The notes beneath the pieces were generated by a model that had not been told where the DNA came from, did not search any database, and saw only the letters and a list, made by a program, of their open reading frames with translations. Position numbers and translations under genes: made by a program. Shown here piece by piece: positions 38,679-47,010 of a stretch of DNA of 64,000 bases. Position 1 is the stretch's first letter. Each line of letters begins with the position of its first letter. The stretch comes from Spirochaetota bacterium (GTDB taxonomy: Bacteria > Spirochaetota > UBA4802 > JAGODF01): the NCBI GenBank assembly GCA_029974015.1, contig JARKUF010000022.1, positions 62,001 to 126,000 on the forward strand. The letters run 5' to 3'.

Positions 38679-40082
38679 TTAACGTGTGTATTTTACATAA
38701 TTCGAATCCCAGGCGCCAACTGTAGTATAGGTATAATTTAGCGTCGGTGCATATTGGACAGCTTTTGGATTGACCTCGCAGCTTGGACAATTATCATCCA
38801 TTTGTATTTCACAATTTCCTCCATTCAAAACAACATTCTTAACGCCATACTCGCTATAGGTTGTATATTCATGTCCTGTTACATTTATCACAGCGGAAGA
38901 TCCGGCATTAAGGGTCAGTGTGCCATTAATACCATATATAGTTTTCCTATTGCTCCCGCCGGACCCGCCGCCCGACCAGCCTCTATAGCCGGTTAGCTCC
39001 AAATTTGCGTTATTTTGCAATTCGATATTCCCCAAAAAAACATCTGTATTATTCGCCTCTGGATTTATGATATGGTTCCCATCAATAATGAGTTTGATGT
39101 TTTTAGCCGTAAGTGTGTAGGGGCTATTGATGTTAACCACTCTCAGGTTTTGACCATTCAGGGTTAACTTCACTCCCGACGTTAATCCTTCGATATGGGC
39201 CCCCTGGGAAAAGTTAAGGGCGTAGAGGTTTGCCCCTACATTAAGGGTGCTGTCACCCTTTACTTTAATAGTAATGTTTTTGAGTGTACCCTCCTTGATG
39301 GAAGTCCCGCTGTATTGGTCCATCTCTAGATAGCCTTCGTTGCTTCCCCACACCCATTTAAGCTCGGGCTTATTATTGGGCCCCTTTAAAATATAATCAG
39401 ATTCCGGGAGTTTGATCGTAGTGCCATTAAGCTGTATTGTTCCATGGAGATCCAGAAATTTATATTCTGCCTGCATTACGTTGCTTGTAGTGTAACCCTC
39501 TTTGTAAGCGATTGCCTTGACAATAACGGGTGGGTTATTAGGCATCCTGCCGATAGAGAAAGGGCCAGTGTACTCTGTTCCGTAGGTAGTCGTGGGATTA
39601 TTCCCATTGGTGGTATAGCGAATGGTGGCTCCCTCGGTGGCACAACTAATGGTTATCGTCTGGGGGGTTTCAAAAAAGATTGAGCCTGGAGGATCAAAAG
39701 TAGGATTGGCGACCGTGTATTTAATTGTGTAAGCAGCTTGTGCTACTTCGCTGGGCTCCCAGCCCTCCTTATAGGCTCTTGCCTTAACAGTGGTAGTGCG
39801 GTCAAAGGTCATCGGCCCGCTATAGACATCCCCGTTTTCTTCAGTGGGTTCGGAGCCGTCGGTGGTATAGTAAATCGTAGCGCCCGCGGTGTCGCAGTTG
39901 ATGGTCACTGTTTTGGAGTTATTATAAGTCCCTCCGCTGGGGGTAAATCTCGGTGTAGCTACCTGGGAAATCGAGGGATTCCCAGTTTCGTCTATGCTAC
40001 CGCCTTCGTCTCCGCATCCGAAGAGAGCCATAGTTAGGATGCCTATGGTTGCTATAATTACACCTATCATTTTTCTTTTCAC
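38679..40082 (-). CDS. Lipoprotein with two chitobiase-C-like domains and a beta-helix-like C-terminal region
   Basis: 467 residues. The start is taken as the GTG at 40082, preceded by GGGAGTG; ATGs at 40097 and 40070 are alternatives. Signal peptide KMIGVIIATIGILTMALFGC with lipobox. Residues ~35-115 and ~120-205 are two related CHB_HEX_C-type beta domains (FTPSGGTYNNSKTVTINC, TIYYTTDGSEPT, TVKARAYKEGWEPS; and FDPPGSIFFETPQTITISC, TIRYTTNGNNPT). The remainder is repetitive beta sequence with many Asn-turns (IKVKGDSTLNVGANLYALNF, LIIDGNHIINPEANNTDVFL, INGTLTLNAGSSAVINVTG), suggestive of a right-handed beta-helix. Likely an outer-surface protein binding polymer. The DNA is more AT-rich than its surroundings. 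Confidence 0.8.
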   Translation of the reverse strand: MKRKMIGVIIATIGILTMALFGCGDEGGSIDETGNPSISQVATPRFTPSGGTYNNSKTVTINCDTAGATIYYTTDGSEPTEENGDVYSGPMTFDRTTTVKARAYKEGWEPSEVAQAAYTIKYTVANPTFDPPGSIFFETPQTITISCATEGATIRYTTNGNNPTTTYGTEYTGPFSIGRMPNNPPVIVKAIAYKEGYTTSNVMQAEYKFLDLHGTIQLNGTTIKLPESDYILKGPNNKPELKWVWGSNEGYLEMDQYSGTSIKEGTLKNITIKVKGDSTLNVGANLYALNFSQGAHIEGLTSGVKLTLNGQNLRVVNINSPYTLTAKNIKLIIDGNHIINPEANNTDVFLGNIELQNNANLELTGYRGWSGGGSGGSNRKTIYGINGTLTLNAGSSAVINVTGHEYTTYSEYGVKNVVLNGGNCEIQMDDNCPSCEVNPKAVQYAPTLNYTYTTVGAWDSNYVKYTR

Positions 40083-40143
40083 AATATACACTCCCATACT
40101 TAATTTTCAGGAAATTCCTCCTAATTTCGGAGCATGTTTTTTC

Positions 40144-40172
40144 TATAAAATATTATATATGTATTATGTCAA
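40144..40172 (-). promoter_or_regulatory. Probable promoter of the chitobiase-like lipoprotein
   Basis: On the minus strand TTGACA (40167-40172), 17-bp AT-rich spacer, TTTATA (40144-40149). About 60 nt before the GTG start. Nothing else gene-like is seen in 40173-40432, apart from the region leading to the CoADR ribosome site. Confidence 0.45.
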
Positions 40173-40432
40173 GAAAATAACACTTTTTTTTCATCAAAGC
40201 TCCTTGACATGGGCCTTTAATAATTACTCACTTTTATTAATGCATAGGAAAGAGCACTCATCCCGGGGCGCTCTCCCTACCTGACATAAGTCATATTCTC
40301 GGAGGTAGTCTCAAGAGGGGGGATGTCCCCTTTCGAGAAAAAGCCCGCTTCAAGAGGCTTATCGCGACGGGCTCGATACAGGCAGCACATCGCTCTGGCA
40401 TGGGCCCTTAAAATTTAATCGGAGGTAAAGAA

Positions 40433-41767
40433 ATGGTTAAAAAGTTGATAGTATTAGGTGGAGTAGCCGCAGGTATGAGTGCTGCCTCAAAAGCCAGGAG
40501 AGTTAATCCAGATGCAGAAATTACGGTTTACACCAATGAGGAGCACATCTCTTACGCGGGCTGCGGCCTGCCTTATTTTATAGGGGGAACCGTTAAGTCA
40601 GAGGATAAACTGATAGCCCGTACTATTGAAGAATTTAAGGAAAGTAATATTGATGTTAAATTAAATTCAGAGGCCATATCGCTGGCCCCTGCCTCAAAAT
40701 CAATTGAAATCAAGGATGTCGTCACAGGGAAAACATTTAAAGACAATTATGACAAACTGGTTATAGCTACAGGCGCCAGAGCGCTTGTCCCCCCATTTGA
40801 AGGAGTTGAGAAAATGGGAATTTTTAAATTAAGAAATGTTAACGATGGAGTTAAAATAAAACAATACCTGGAAGAATACAGGCCGAGCAATATAGTCATA
40901 ATCGGCGGTGGATATATAGGCCTTGAAATGGTGGAGGTATTCATTGAAAAAGGATGCAGGGTAACTTTAATTGAAAGAGCTCCCCATATTCTGCCGAACA
41001 TGGATGATGACATGGCCAATATTCTGGCGGCATATCTAGAAGAAAGAGGAGTTACTATTCGTGTAGGCGAGAGCGTTGAAGCTTTTCCTGGCGGGGAGAG
41101 TGTGGAAAAAGTAAAAACAGACAAAGGAGAGATTCCGGCCGATTTTGTGCTTCTCTCGATAGGCGTGACCCCCAATACGGAGTTTACCGGAGGAAGCGGC
41201 GTAGAGCTGGGACCCAGAAACGCCATACTGGTAGACATGGAAATGAAGACCAGTATTGAAGATATATACGCGGCCGGAGATTGCGCGACAGCCTGGCATG
41301 CCATAAGCGGCAAAGATGTTTATATTCCGCTTGGAACCACGGCCAACAAGCAGGGGAAAATCGCGGGCGAGAACGCGGTCGGCGGGCATGCAAAATTTAA
41401 CGGAGTATTAGGAACAGGCATCGCCAGAGTGCTTGAGATGGAGGTCTCCAGGTCGGGTTTAAGTGAAAGGGAATGCAGAGAGCTTGGGATAGAATACGAG
41501 GCCAGGGTTATTAAATCGAGGACCGCAGCCCATTACTGCCCTGTATCCGGCAGTATGCATCTTAAACTTGTGGTGGACAAAGAAAACAAAACTTTAATCG
41601 GAGCACAGATTGTAGGATTTCAAGGCGCGGCTTCAAGAATAGACATGCTGGCTGTAGCCATGACCTCAAAGGCTACTGTAGAGGAACTGACCGATATGGA
41701 CCTGGCATATTCGCCGCCCTTCAGTCCCGTTTGGGACCCGGTCCTGGTGGCTTTGAACCAGTTTTGA
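40433..41767 (+). CDS. CoA-disulfide reductase / NADH oxidase-like FAD-dependent oxidoreductase
   Basis: 444 residues. Start with strong GGAGG site (TCGGAGGTAAAGAA ATG). FAD motif KLIVLGGVAAGMSAASKARR. Single redox Cys in SYAGCGLPYFIGG, as in CoADR/Nox enzymes. NAD motif IVIIGGGYIGLEMVEVFIE. FAD motif SIEDIYAAGDCATAWHAI. C-terminal dimerisation domain with AHYCPVSGSMHLKLVV and SPPFSPVWDPVLVALNQF. It reduces CoA disulfide, polysulfide or O2 with NAD(P)H. No rhodanese domain is fused. The gene is visibly richer in A and T (AAA, TTA, ATA codons) than most genes here, compatible with horizontal acquisition. Monocistronic. Confidence 0.9.
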   Translation: MVKKLIVLGGVAAGMSAASKARRVNPDAEITVYTNEEHISYAGCGLPYFIGGTVKSEDKLIARTIEEFKESNIDVKLNSEAISLAPASKSIEIKDVVTGKTFKDNYDKLVIATGARALVPPFEGVEKMGIFKLRNVNDGVKIKQYLEEYRPSNIVIIGGGYIGLEMVEVFIEKGCRVTLIERAPHILPNMDDDMANILAAYLEERGVTIRVGESVEAFPGGESVEKVKTDKGEIPADFVLLSIGVTPNTEFTGGSGVELGPRNAILVDMEMKTSIEDIYAAGDCATAWHAISGKDVYIPLGTTANKQGKIAGENAVGGHAKFNGVLGTGIARVLEMEVSRSGLSERECRELGIEYEARVIKSRTAAHYCPVSGSMHLKLVVDKENKTLIGAQIVGFQGAASRIDMLAVAMTSKATVEELTDMDLAYSPPFSPVWDPVLVALNQF

Positions 41768-42012
41768 TAAAGGGGAACATCTACACTGGTCGTATATATA
41801 ATGGCGCCTGCCGGGAATTTCCATGAAATCATTGTTATTTTCGATTGACACTCAGATCGGCTTTCGATATAGTATCATTCCATATTGTGTTTCTATACAT
41901 AGAAATACGCCCTGTCTTTTTTTGCCCCGGATATCAGATTTTTTAGATTTTTTATTGAACACAGGGGGACATCTGTCCCCGGTGAATATACATTTATTTC
42001 AGGAGTGACGTA

Positions 42013-42900
42013 ATGAAAAAGGGAAGATTTCTTTTTGCCGCTCTTTGCCTCATTTTTGCGGCCTTCATCCTGGCCTCCACTTCTATGGAAGCCAATGCTG
42101 CAGTACCCACCTACAAGAGGTCCTGGGAATACTTCAACTGCACCCTTCTCCTCTCCCCCAACTGGGCATGGACCATTATGCCCGGACACCGGTACGAGTT
42201 TTCAAACCAGACGAGGACCTGGGAAAACAATGATGGAGTGGGAAACCAGTTCTTAGAACTTTTCACGGGCCCCGTATACATCAACAAGATTTCCGATAAC
42301 GTGACATTTAAGCTGCCCATCTGGTACTACTACATGGGCTTCCCCAACATCGACCAGAGAAATACCTCTGCCCCCAAATGGCCCAAGGACACCTCCCGGC
42401 GTGACAACGATTATTACTACTCGCACAATATCGAATTTGTTCCGATTTTCGAGATAAGGCTTGGAAGTTTTACCATCGCCAACCGGATAATCCTGCACAA
42501 TAAGCTGTATGCCAACAATGCTTTCTATACCAGGGCAAACCAGCGACGGGGATGGTCAATGATGCTGAGGGAAATGGTCACCCTTTCCTATAACATTTCA
42601 CCAAGCTTCACTCTTACCATTGGCGATGAAGTTTTCTTCGGCATGATCGAGGACCGCGGCACGAACAATGAAAGAGACATTGACGCAGGCGCACGGGTTG
42701 TCGGCGAGCCGTTTTTCGAAGGGAGCGGTTTCAGTATGAACCGTTTCTACCTTGGCTTTATCTATAAGTACTCCGACTTTATCAATGTACATCCACAGTA
42801 TATGCTCGAAAGCAACCATAATACTGCTGACGACTATGAGCTGATTTCCAAAGGACACTATCTCATGGTCACGGTCAATTACACAATTAAACTCTTCTAA
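42013..42900 (+). CDS. Outer-membrane beta-barrel protein (DUF2490-like)
   Basis: 295 residues. GGAG ribosome site. Signal peptide MKKGRFLFAALCLIFAAFIL, cut likely after ANA at about 29. The mature part is alternating hydrophobic beta strands with many Tyr/Trp/Asn (WTIMPGHRYEFSNQTRTW, NVTFKLPIWYYYMGFP, GSFTIANRIILHNKL, TLSYNISPSFTLTIGDEVF). It ends HYLMVTVNYTIKLF with a terminal Phe, as expected of BamA-inserted barrels. Function unknown (porin-like or structural). No operon partner; a repeat element follows 8 nt after its stop. Confidence 0.75.
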   Translation: MKKGRFLFAALCLIFAAFILASTSMEANAAVPTYKRSWEYFNCTLLLSPNWAWTIMPGHRYEFSNQTRTWENNDGVGNQFLELFTGPVYINKISDNVTFKLPIWYYYMGFPNIDQRNTSAPKWPKDTSRRDNDYYYSHNIEFVPIFEIRLGSFTIANRIILHNKLYANNAFYTRANQRRGWSMMLREMVTLSYNISPSFTLTIGDEVFFGMIEDRGTNNERDIDAGARVVGEPFFEGSGFSMNRFYLGFIYKYSDFINVHPQYMLESNHNTADDYELISKGHYLMVTVNYTIKLF

Positions 42901-42908
42901 TGGAATAA

Positions 42909-43029
42909 GGGAACATCTAAAAATCAAATTTTTGAGGTTCCCATGAAATGTAACTATAGTCTTACTCAGGACTTAATCTCTCCCGCCCGCCTTCAGCGGG
43001 CGGGAGAGATTAAATATTAGCGGTAGTTA
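42909..43029 (+). repeat. Full-length copy of dispersed TIR element (forward), between convergent genes
   Basis: 121 bp: GGGAACATCTAAAAATCAAA / TTTTTGAGGTTCCC palindrome, TGTAACTATAGTCTTACTC box, TAATCTCTCCCGCCCGCC-TTCA-GCGGGCGGGAGAGATTA hairpin, right end AAATATTAGCGGTAGTTA. The last three bases are the (minus) stop codon of the DUF4349-like gene. It may serve as a bidirectional 3' hairpin. Confidence 0.8.
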
Positions 43030-43986
43030 CTCCTTCTTTTCAACCGCCTTCTTTTTGAACAACCATGAAAACCAGTGCCGTTTCCAGCGGAGAAAGAAGA
43101 TAAAGAGGATGATGGGTGTCAGGTAAATCAGCGCGTACGGTATCCAGAGAAGCAGGTCCAATATTTCATAGAGCGCCTTCTTGTACGGCGGCATGTGAAC
43201 CGCGCCCAGCGGCTCCAGGCTGACTGACACGCTCGCCCAGTTTACACGATCCATCACCTTCCACTTGCGGTGCTCGGCCTGGTCCTGACTGTCCTCGCTG
43301 CGCGCGATAGACTCTTCTATAGTCTGCCAGTTCCCCGCCGCCGCTGAGATACCCGCGAGCCCTCGCGTTTTCCGCTGCAGGCGGATGTCCTCGCGGCGCG
43401 CCTGACGCTGCGATAGCACCATCTCCTCCGTTAGATCATTGACATTGATTTGCTCTCCGGAGAGTTTGCCAATACGGTCTATGTCGAGCAGGAATCGGTA
43501 GAGGTCTTTCGCCTGGACGGCGATGCTGAGATTAAGCGACGAGGTCCCGCTGATGTCGGTGCGCCCGGACCGGATAAAGCCGTACTGTGAAACGATGGCG
43601 AGCAGTTCCTGGCGCGCTTTCTGGAAGTCCGCGCACTGGTATTCCAGGCTTACATGGTACTCGAGCAGGCGCTCCGCGGCTTTTTCCATGGGGCGCACCA
43701 GCATCGATTTCATTCGCACAGCGGTGAAGAAGCCGCCTTCGTCCTGCTGCCCGGCCGCGCCGGGCTGTTGGGTCCTTCGCCCGTCGGCGGTTCCGTCCGT
43801 AACCGACTGGCCGTTATCGGCCTCCTCGGCCACCCTTCCCGGCATCGCCGGCGCCGTAGTACGAGCCGCCTGCGAGAGGCGGTTACTCTCTTTGAGGTCA
43901 GGAGACTCCTGCTTACAACCGGCCACGAGAACCGCTGCGGTAATAAATAGGATGGATACGGCTGTCTGATATTTTATCATAAACAT
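43027..43986 (-). CDS. DUF4349-like lipoprotein with C-terminal transmembrane helix
   Basis: 319 residues. The ATG at 43986 is 7 nt after GGAGGTGG. Lipobox signal TAVSILFITAAVLVAGC. A low-complexity Gly/Gln linker follows (TQQPGAAGQQDEGG). The DUF4349 core spans YHVSLEYQCADFQKARQELL, FIRSGRTDISGTSSLNLSIAV, LSGEQINVNDLTEEMVLSQR and a heptad region. C-terminal helix ILDLLLWIPYALIYLTPIILFIFFLRW ends in basic residues. Family members are anchored envelope proteins of unknown job. Stop codon lies in the repeat element. Confidence 0.75.
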   Translation of the reverse strand: MFMIKYQTAVSILFITAAVLVAGCKQESPDLKESNRLSQAARTTAPAMPGRVAEEADNGQSVTDGTADGRRTQQPGAAGQQDEGGFFTAVRMKSMLVRPMEKAAERLLEYHVSLEYQCADFQKARQELLAIVSQYGFIRSGRTDISGTSSLNLSIAVQAKDLYRFLLDIDRIGKLSGEQINVNDLTEEMVLSQRQARREDIRLQRKTRGLAGISAAAGNWQTIEESIARSEDSQDQAEHRKWKVMDRVNWASVSVSLEPLGAVHMPPYKKALYEILDLLLWIPYALIYLTPIILFIFFLRWKRHWFSWLFKKKAVEKKE

Positions 43987-44240
43987 GTATACCACCTCCG
44001 TTTCTTAATTCTTCGGACAGATAAGACCATCCCTTGTTTCAAAAATATTTATTCTTACGCAATTATTTTGTCACATCCACAAATTTGTATATGTGCAACA
44101 ACAACGCGGTGGCATAGTCCCTTGCGGCGCCTGAGCGAACTTGCGGGAGGGCCAACCCCGGCCTGCTAACACAAAAAAACGCTCAACAAATGACTGCTTT
44201 CCTCCGATAATATGAATAGCAAAAGCAACTGGTAGCAATC

Positions 44241-44408
44241 ATGAACGTTACAAATGTACAGAGCGACATAATCGCCAGCATCGAGAAGCTAAATCAAATG
44301 CTCTTCATCATTTCCGGGGCAGGGGCCGGCCTGGAAGAGAAAATGGCAAAACAGGCCGCTATTCAGCAAATAAGCGGCCTTGGAGAGCATGTTGATATCC
44401 AGTGCTGA
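44241..44408 (+). CDS. Small 55-residue protein, unknown
   Basis: Open frame MNVTNVQSDIIASIEKLNQM, then LFIISGAGAGLEEKMAKQAA, ending IQQISGLGEHVDIQC and TGA. It is followed 17 nt later by a strong terminator, which supports it as a transcribed gene. Its size and helical look recall small putative motility proteins (YjfB-like), but similarity is not convincing. The start has only a weak purine-rich leader (GGTAGCAATC). The upstream 43987-44240 gap holds no other gene. Confidence 0.5.
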   Translation: MNVTNVQSDIIASIEKLNQMLFIISGAGAGLEEKMAKQAAIQQISGLGEHVDIQC

Positions 44409-44425
44409 CCGCCAAGGCATCATAA

Positions 44426-44462
44426 AAAAAGGGCTTTCCTTTTTTTATGGAAAGCCCTTTTT
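44426..44462. terminator. Bidirectional Rho-independent terminator
   Basis: AAAAAGGGCTTTCC, loop TTTTTTTAT, GGAAAGCCCTTTTT: a 14-bp stem with A and T tracts. It ends both the small gene at 44241 (plus) and the heat-shock operon ending at 44483 (minus). Confidence 0.93.
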
Positions 44463-44482
44463 ATTCGCCCCTGATTCCCCCC

Positions 44483-44854
44483 TCATTTTTCAAAGGCTAT
44501 CTCAATTTTCCTGGGTTTTACCCTTTCGCTCTTAGGAAGTGTCACAGTCAACACCCCATTTTCCAGCGCCGCCGTAATAGCCGGGGCATTGATGTTTTCA
44601 TCCACCCTGAACTTCCTCTGGTAATTCCGGAGGCTGTACTCTGAATACACAGGGCTTCTATCTTCCCCCTCCTCCGGGTTCACCCTTCCCGTGATAATCA
44701 GCTCATTATTGTTGATTGTGGCCTCCACATCGCCCTTCCCGACGCCGGGCATTTCACAGCGTAGCACAAAACACTCTTCATTTTCATATATGTCCGCGGG
44801 AGGAACCAGCACCACATCGTCCCGAATTACATTGTTTCTTACATCCTTCGTCAT
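44483..44854 (-). CDS. Small heat-shock protein (Hsp20), third of operon
   Basis: 123 residues. Alpha-crystallin domain PPADIYENEECFVLRCEMPG, VEATINNNELIITGRVNPEE, RNYQRKFRVDENINAPAITA. Signature ALENGVLTVTLPKSE and conserved tail KPRKIEIAFEK. ATP-independent holdase that binds unfolding proteins. This is the shortest of the three paralogues, with only a minimal N-terminal arm, which may limit self-assembly. 12 nt after the previous gene; shared terminator downstream. Confidence 0.93.
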   Translation of the reverse strand: MTKDVRNNVIRDDVVLVPPADIYENEECFVLRCEMPGVGKGDVEATINNNELIITGRVNPEEGEDRSPVYSEYSLRNYQRKFRVDENINAPAITAALENGVLTVTLPKSERVKPRKIEIAFEK

Positions 44855-44866
44855 GGCTCTGCCTCC

Positions 44867-45277
44867 TTACCTGATCTCAATCTTTCTGGGTTTCGCGTCC
44901 TCGCTCTTTTCCAGATGGACCGTTAAAATGCCGTTCTGGATTAGCGCCTGGACTTTTCCCGGGTCCACTCGATAGGGAAGCCGCACGGATTTTTTGAATT
45001 TTCCGAAGCTCCTTTCCTTGCGGATATAAGGCTTGTCCGTATAATCCGCTTTCTTCTCCCCTTCGATGACAAGGCTGTTATCAATCAACTGGATATCCAC
45101 ATCCTCAGGTTTCACTCCCGGCACTACGGCCTTGATCACCAGCGAGTCCCCTTTTTCGTAGACATTTACATAGGGGAGATCAAAACGTCTTCCATAAGTG
45201 GATGTATCATTAAAAAACCTGTCTACCGCGCCTTTGAGACCCAGAATATCGTCGATAATGTCGAAAGTTGTGAACAT
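44867..45277 (-). CDS. Small heat-shock protein (Hsp20), second of operon
   Basis: 136 residues. N-terminal arm FTTFDIIDDILGLKGAVDRF, then crystallin domain VNVYEKGDSLVIKAVVPGVK, IQLIDNSLVIEGEKKADYTD, RSFGKFKKSVRLPYRVDPGK, QNGILTVHLEKSEDAKPRKIEI. It differs in substrate arm from its two neighbours, so mixed oligomers are possible. 10 nt from the first gene, with GGAGG upstream. Confidence 0.93.
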   Translation of the reverse strand: MFTTFDIIDDILGLKGAVDRFFNDTSTYGRRFDLPYVNVYEKGDSLVIKAVVPGVKPEDVDIQLIDNSLVIEGEKKADYTDKPYIRKERSFGKFKKSVRLPYRVDPGKVQALIQNGILTVHLEKSEDAKPRKIEIR

Positions 45278-45287
45278 GGCCCACCTC

Positions 45288-45746
45288 CTATTTCACGTCG
45301 ATGGCAATTTTACGGGGTTTTTGGGATTCCTCTTTCGGAATCTCAATTTTGAGCACCCCGTTTTTAAACGAAGCCTTGATTTTGTCCGAATTCACTCCTT
45401 CAGGAAGCGATAGGGCCCGATGAAAGGAGCCGAATTTCCTCTCGGATAGAACATACCTGTTGCCCTTCCCCTCCTCTCGCCGCTCTTCCCTCTTTTCTCC
45501 TTCAATGCAAAGGACATTATTTTCAATGGTAACCCTGAGGTCCTTTTCCTCAATTCCGGGAATCTCAGCTTTCACCCTTATGGACGTCTCGTCCTCCTCA
45601 ACATCCACAGAAGGGGTCCAGTCGAACTCAAACATGGACGAAGGAGTCAACGCAAAGAAATCATCGAACACCCTGGAAATATCCCGGTGAAATAAATCCA
45701 GGCTTGACCCGCTTTCCCTGTTTCTTTTTGCAATACCCCATTTCAT
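45288..45746 (-). CDS. Small heat-shock protein (Hsp20), first of operon
   Basis: 152 residues. The ATG at 45746 follows AGGAGGTGCGAT; a start 15 nt upstream would lie before that ribosome site. Long N-terminal arm SGSSLDLFHRDISRVFDDFF, then SVDVEEDETSIRVKAEIPGI, VTIENNVLCIEGEKREERRE, ERKFGSFHRALSLPEGVNSD and KNGVLKIEIPKEESQKPRKI. This is the typical class A-like bacterial Hsp20. Directly behind the CIRCE element and promoter. Confidence 0.95.
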   Translation of the reverse strand: MKWGIAKRNRESGSSLDLFHRDISRVFDDFFALTPSSMFEFDWTPSVDVEEDETSIRVKAEIPGIEEKDLRVTIENNVLCIEGEKREERREEGKGNRYVLSERKFGSFHRALSLPEGVNSDKIKASFKNGVLKIEIPKEESQKPRKIAIDVK

Positions 45747-45785
45747 ATCGCACCTCCTCATGATATGAACAAAGTCTGAAAATTG

Positions 45786-45812
45786 TTAGCACTCTATGCT
45801 GATGAGTGCTAA
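45786..45812. promoter_or_regulatory. Perfect CIRCE operator (HrcA site)
   Basis: TTAGCACTC (45786-45794), 9-bp spacer, GAGTGCTAA (45804-45812): every base matches the CIRCE consensus. It lies immediately downstream of the -10 box of the hsp20 promoter, so HrcA would block transcription until heat stress. Confidence 0.97.
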
Positions 45813-45816
45813 CAAT

Positions 45817-45845
45817 AATATACAAATAAAAGCTCAAATCGTCAA
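45817..45845 (-). promoter_or_regulatory. Sigma-70 promoter of the hsp20 operon
   Basis: Minus strand TTGACG (45840-45845), 17-bp spacer, TATATT (45817-45822), directly abutting CIRCE. A vegetative-type promoter under repressor control rather than a heat-shock sigma factor. Confidence 0.8.
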
Positions 45846-46018
45846 GGGGAACTTTTAATTTTTTTGGAGCAGTGCAAAAACAAGACTTTACCGACATCTT
45901 TCGACGGAAGTTAAAGCTCAATTCATGAGTGAAGTCATTAAAACCGGATTTCCCCGACTGTTGGAGGCAGCCGGGTGGACGCAGTTTATGCGAGCACCCT
46001 TAATTTTAAGGACTTCCC

Positions 46019-46870
46019 TTAAGGAGAGAGGGGAAAATTCAGCCGAAGAGCAAGGGGTTCCCATATTTTTAGAGGAATGGACCTTGTGGGACTGTAAAAA
46101 CCAAGTTTTTCCCGCTTATCACCATGATAATCACTTCCCCCTGAAATGAGGAGATTGTATTTCCGAGCTAGAGAAAGGAATTGCCCAACCTGGCTTTCAT
46201 CGTGGAGGGGGGCATAGGCCTCTAATCCTTCAATTCCACGGTCAATAAAATCCCGCAAAATCGTTTCGAAACCGGAAAAATCGCTAAAATTCAGGGATGC
46301 GGGATGGGCGATGATGGAAATGCCGCCAGCCCCCTTAATGAGGGAGTGCGCCCTGTCGAGAGCAATCTTCTCTTTTTTTACGTAACCGGGTTTTCCGGGT
46401 ACGAGATAGTGCCGGAAGGCGTCTTCGGTATTTCTGGCATGGCCGTGTCGAACCAGGACCCTGGCAACATGGGGACGCCCCAGAGACTCCCCCCGCGCTT
46501 CCGCAATGACCTCTTCCTCGCGGATGATGATGCCGTTTTTCGACAAATCGTCCAGCATTCCGGCAAGCCTGGCGTTTCGCTTCTTCTGAAGGTCATCGAG
46601 GACTTCCTGAAGCGCAACGTTATCATGGTCCACATTCAACCCCACGAGGTGAAACGATCCTCCTTTGAAGTCGATGCTGAACTCAATGCCGGGAACGAGT
46701 ATAAAATCCTTCCTGCGGGCGTATTCCACGGCCTCAGGAAGGCCTCCCACGGTATCATGGTCGGTGACCGCCATTATGCGGCACCCGTCCTCGATGGCAC
46801 GGTCTATAAGCTCCCGGGGAGAGTAAATGCCATCAGAGGCAGTCGTATGGGTGTGAAGATCAATAAGCAT
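46019..46870 (-). CDS. PHP-domain phosphoesterase (RNase AM / YciV-like)
   Basis: 283 residues. Metal ligands in order: IDLHTHTTASDGIYSP, MAVTDHDTVGGLPEAVEYA, LVPGIEFSI, ISIIAHPASLNF and ISGGSDYHGDKRE. The insertion ESLGRPHVARVLVRHGHARN is characteristic of the nucleoside 3',5'-bisphosphate phosphatase / RNase AM group. It dephosphorylates pAp-type nucleotides or trims RNA 5' ends. Upstream TTAATTTTAAGGACTTCCC at 46000-46018 resembles a TIR end right after its stop. 45846-46018 otherwise has no gene. Confidence 0.9.
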   Translation of the reverse strand: MLIDLHTHTTASDGIYSPRELIDRAIEDGCRIMAVTDHDTVGGLPEAVEYARRKDFILVPGIEFSIDFKGGSFHLVGLNVDHDNVALQEVLDDLQKKRNARLAGMLDDLSKNGIIIREEEVIAEARGESLGRPHVARVLVRHGHARNTEDAFRHYLVPGKPGYVKKEKIALDRAHSLIKGAGGISIIAHPASLNFSDFSGFETILRDFIDRGIEGLEAYAPLHDESQVGQFLSLARKYNLLISGGSDYHGDKREKLGFYSPTRSIPLKIWEPLALRLNFPLSP

Positions 46871-46911
46871 TTTAATGTTACCCTGTTTTATATGCTTTCA
46901 TCGCCACAGGT

Positions 46912-46940
46912 TTGAAAAGTATTTTTTGTGATAATATAGC
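46912..46940 (+). promoter_or_regulatory. Probable promoter of the ROK kinase
   Basis: TTGAAA (46912-46917), 17-bp spacer, TATAGC (46935-46940); a TAATAT also overlaps. About 70 nt before the ATG at 47011. In the divergent gap to the PHP gene. Confidence 0.45.
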
Positions 46941-47010
46941 GGCCTACAAAAAAAATTCCTTTACCGGCCATGTTCCAGCGGATAGATTGTCAACGCCCAG
47001 GAGGAAAAAC

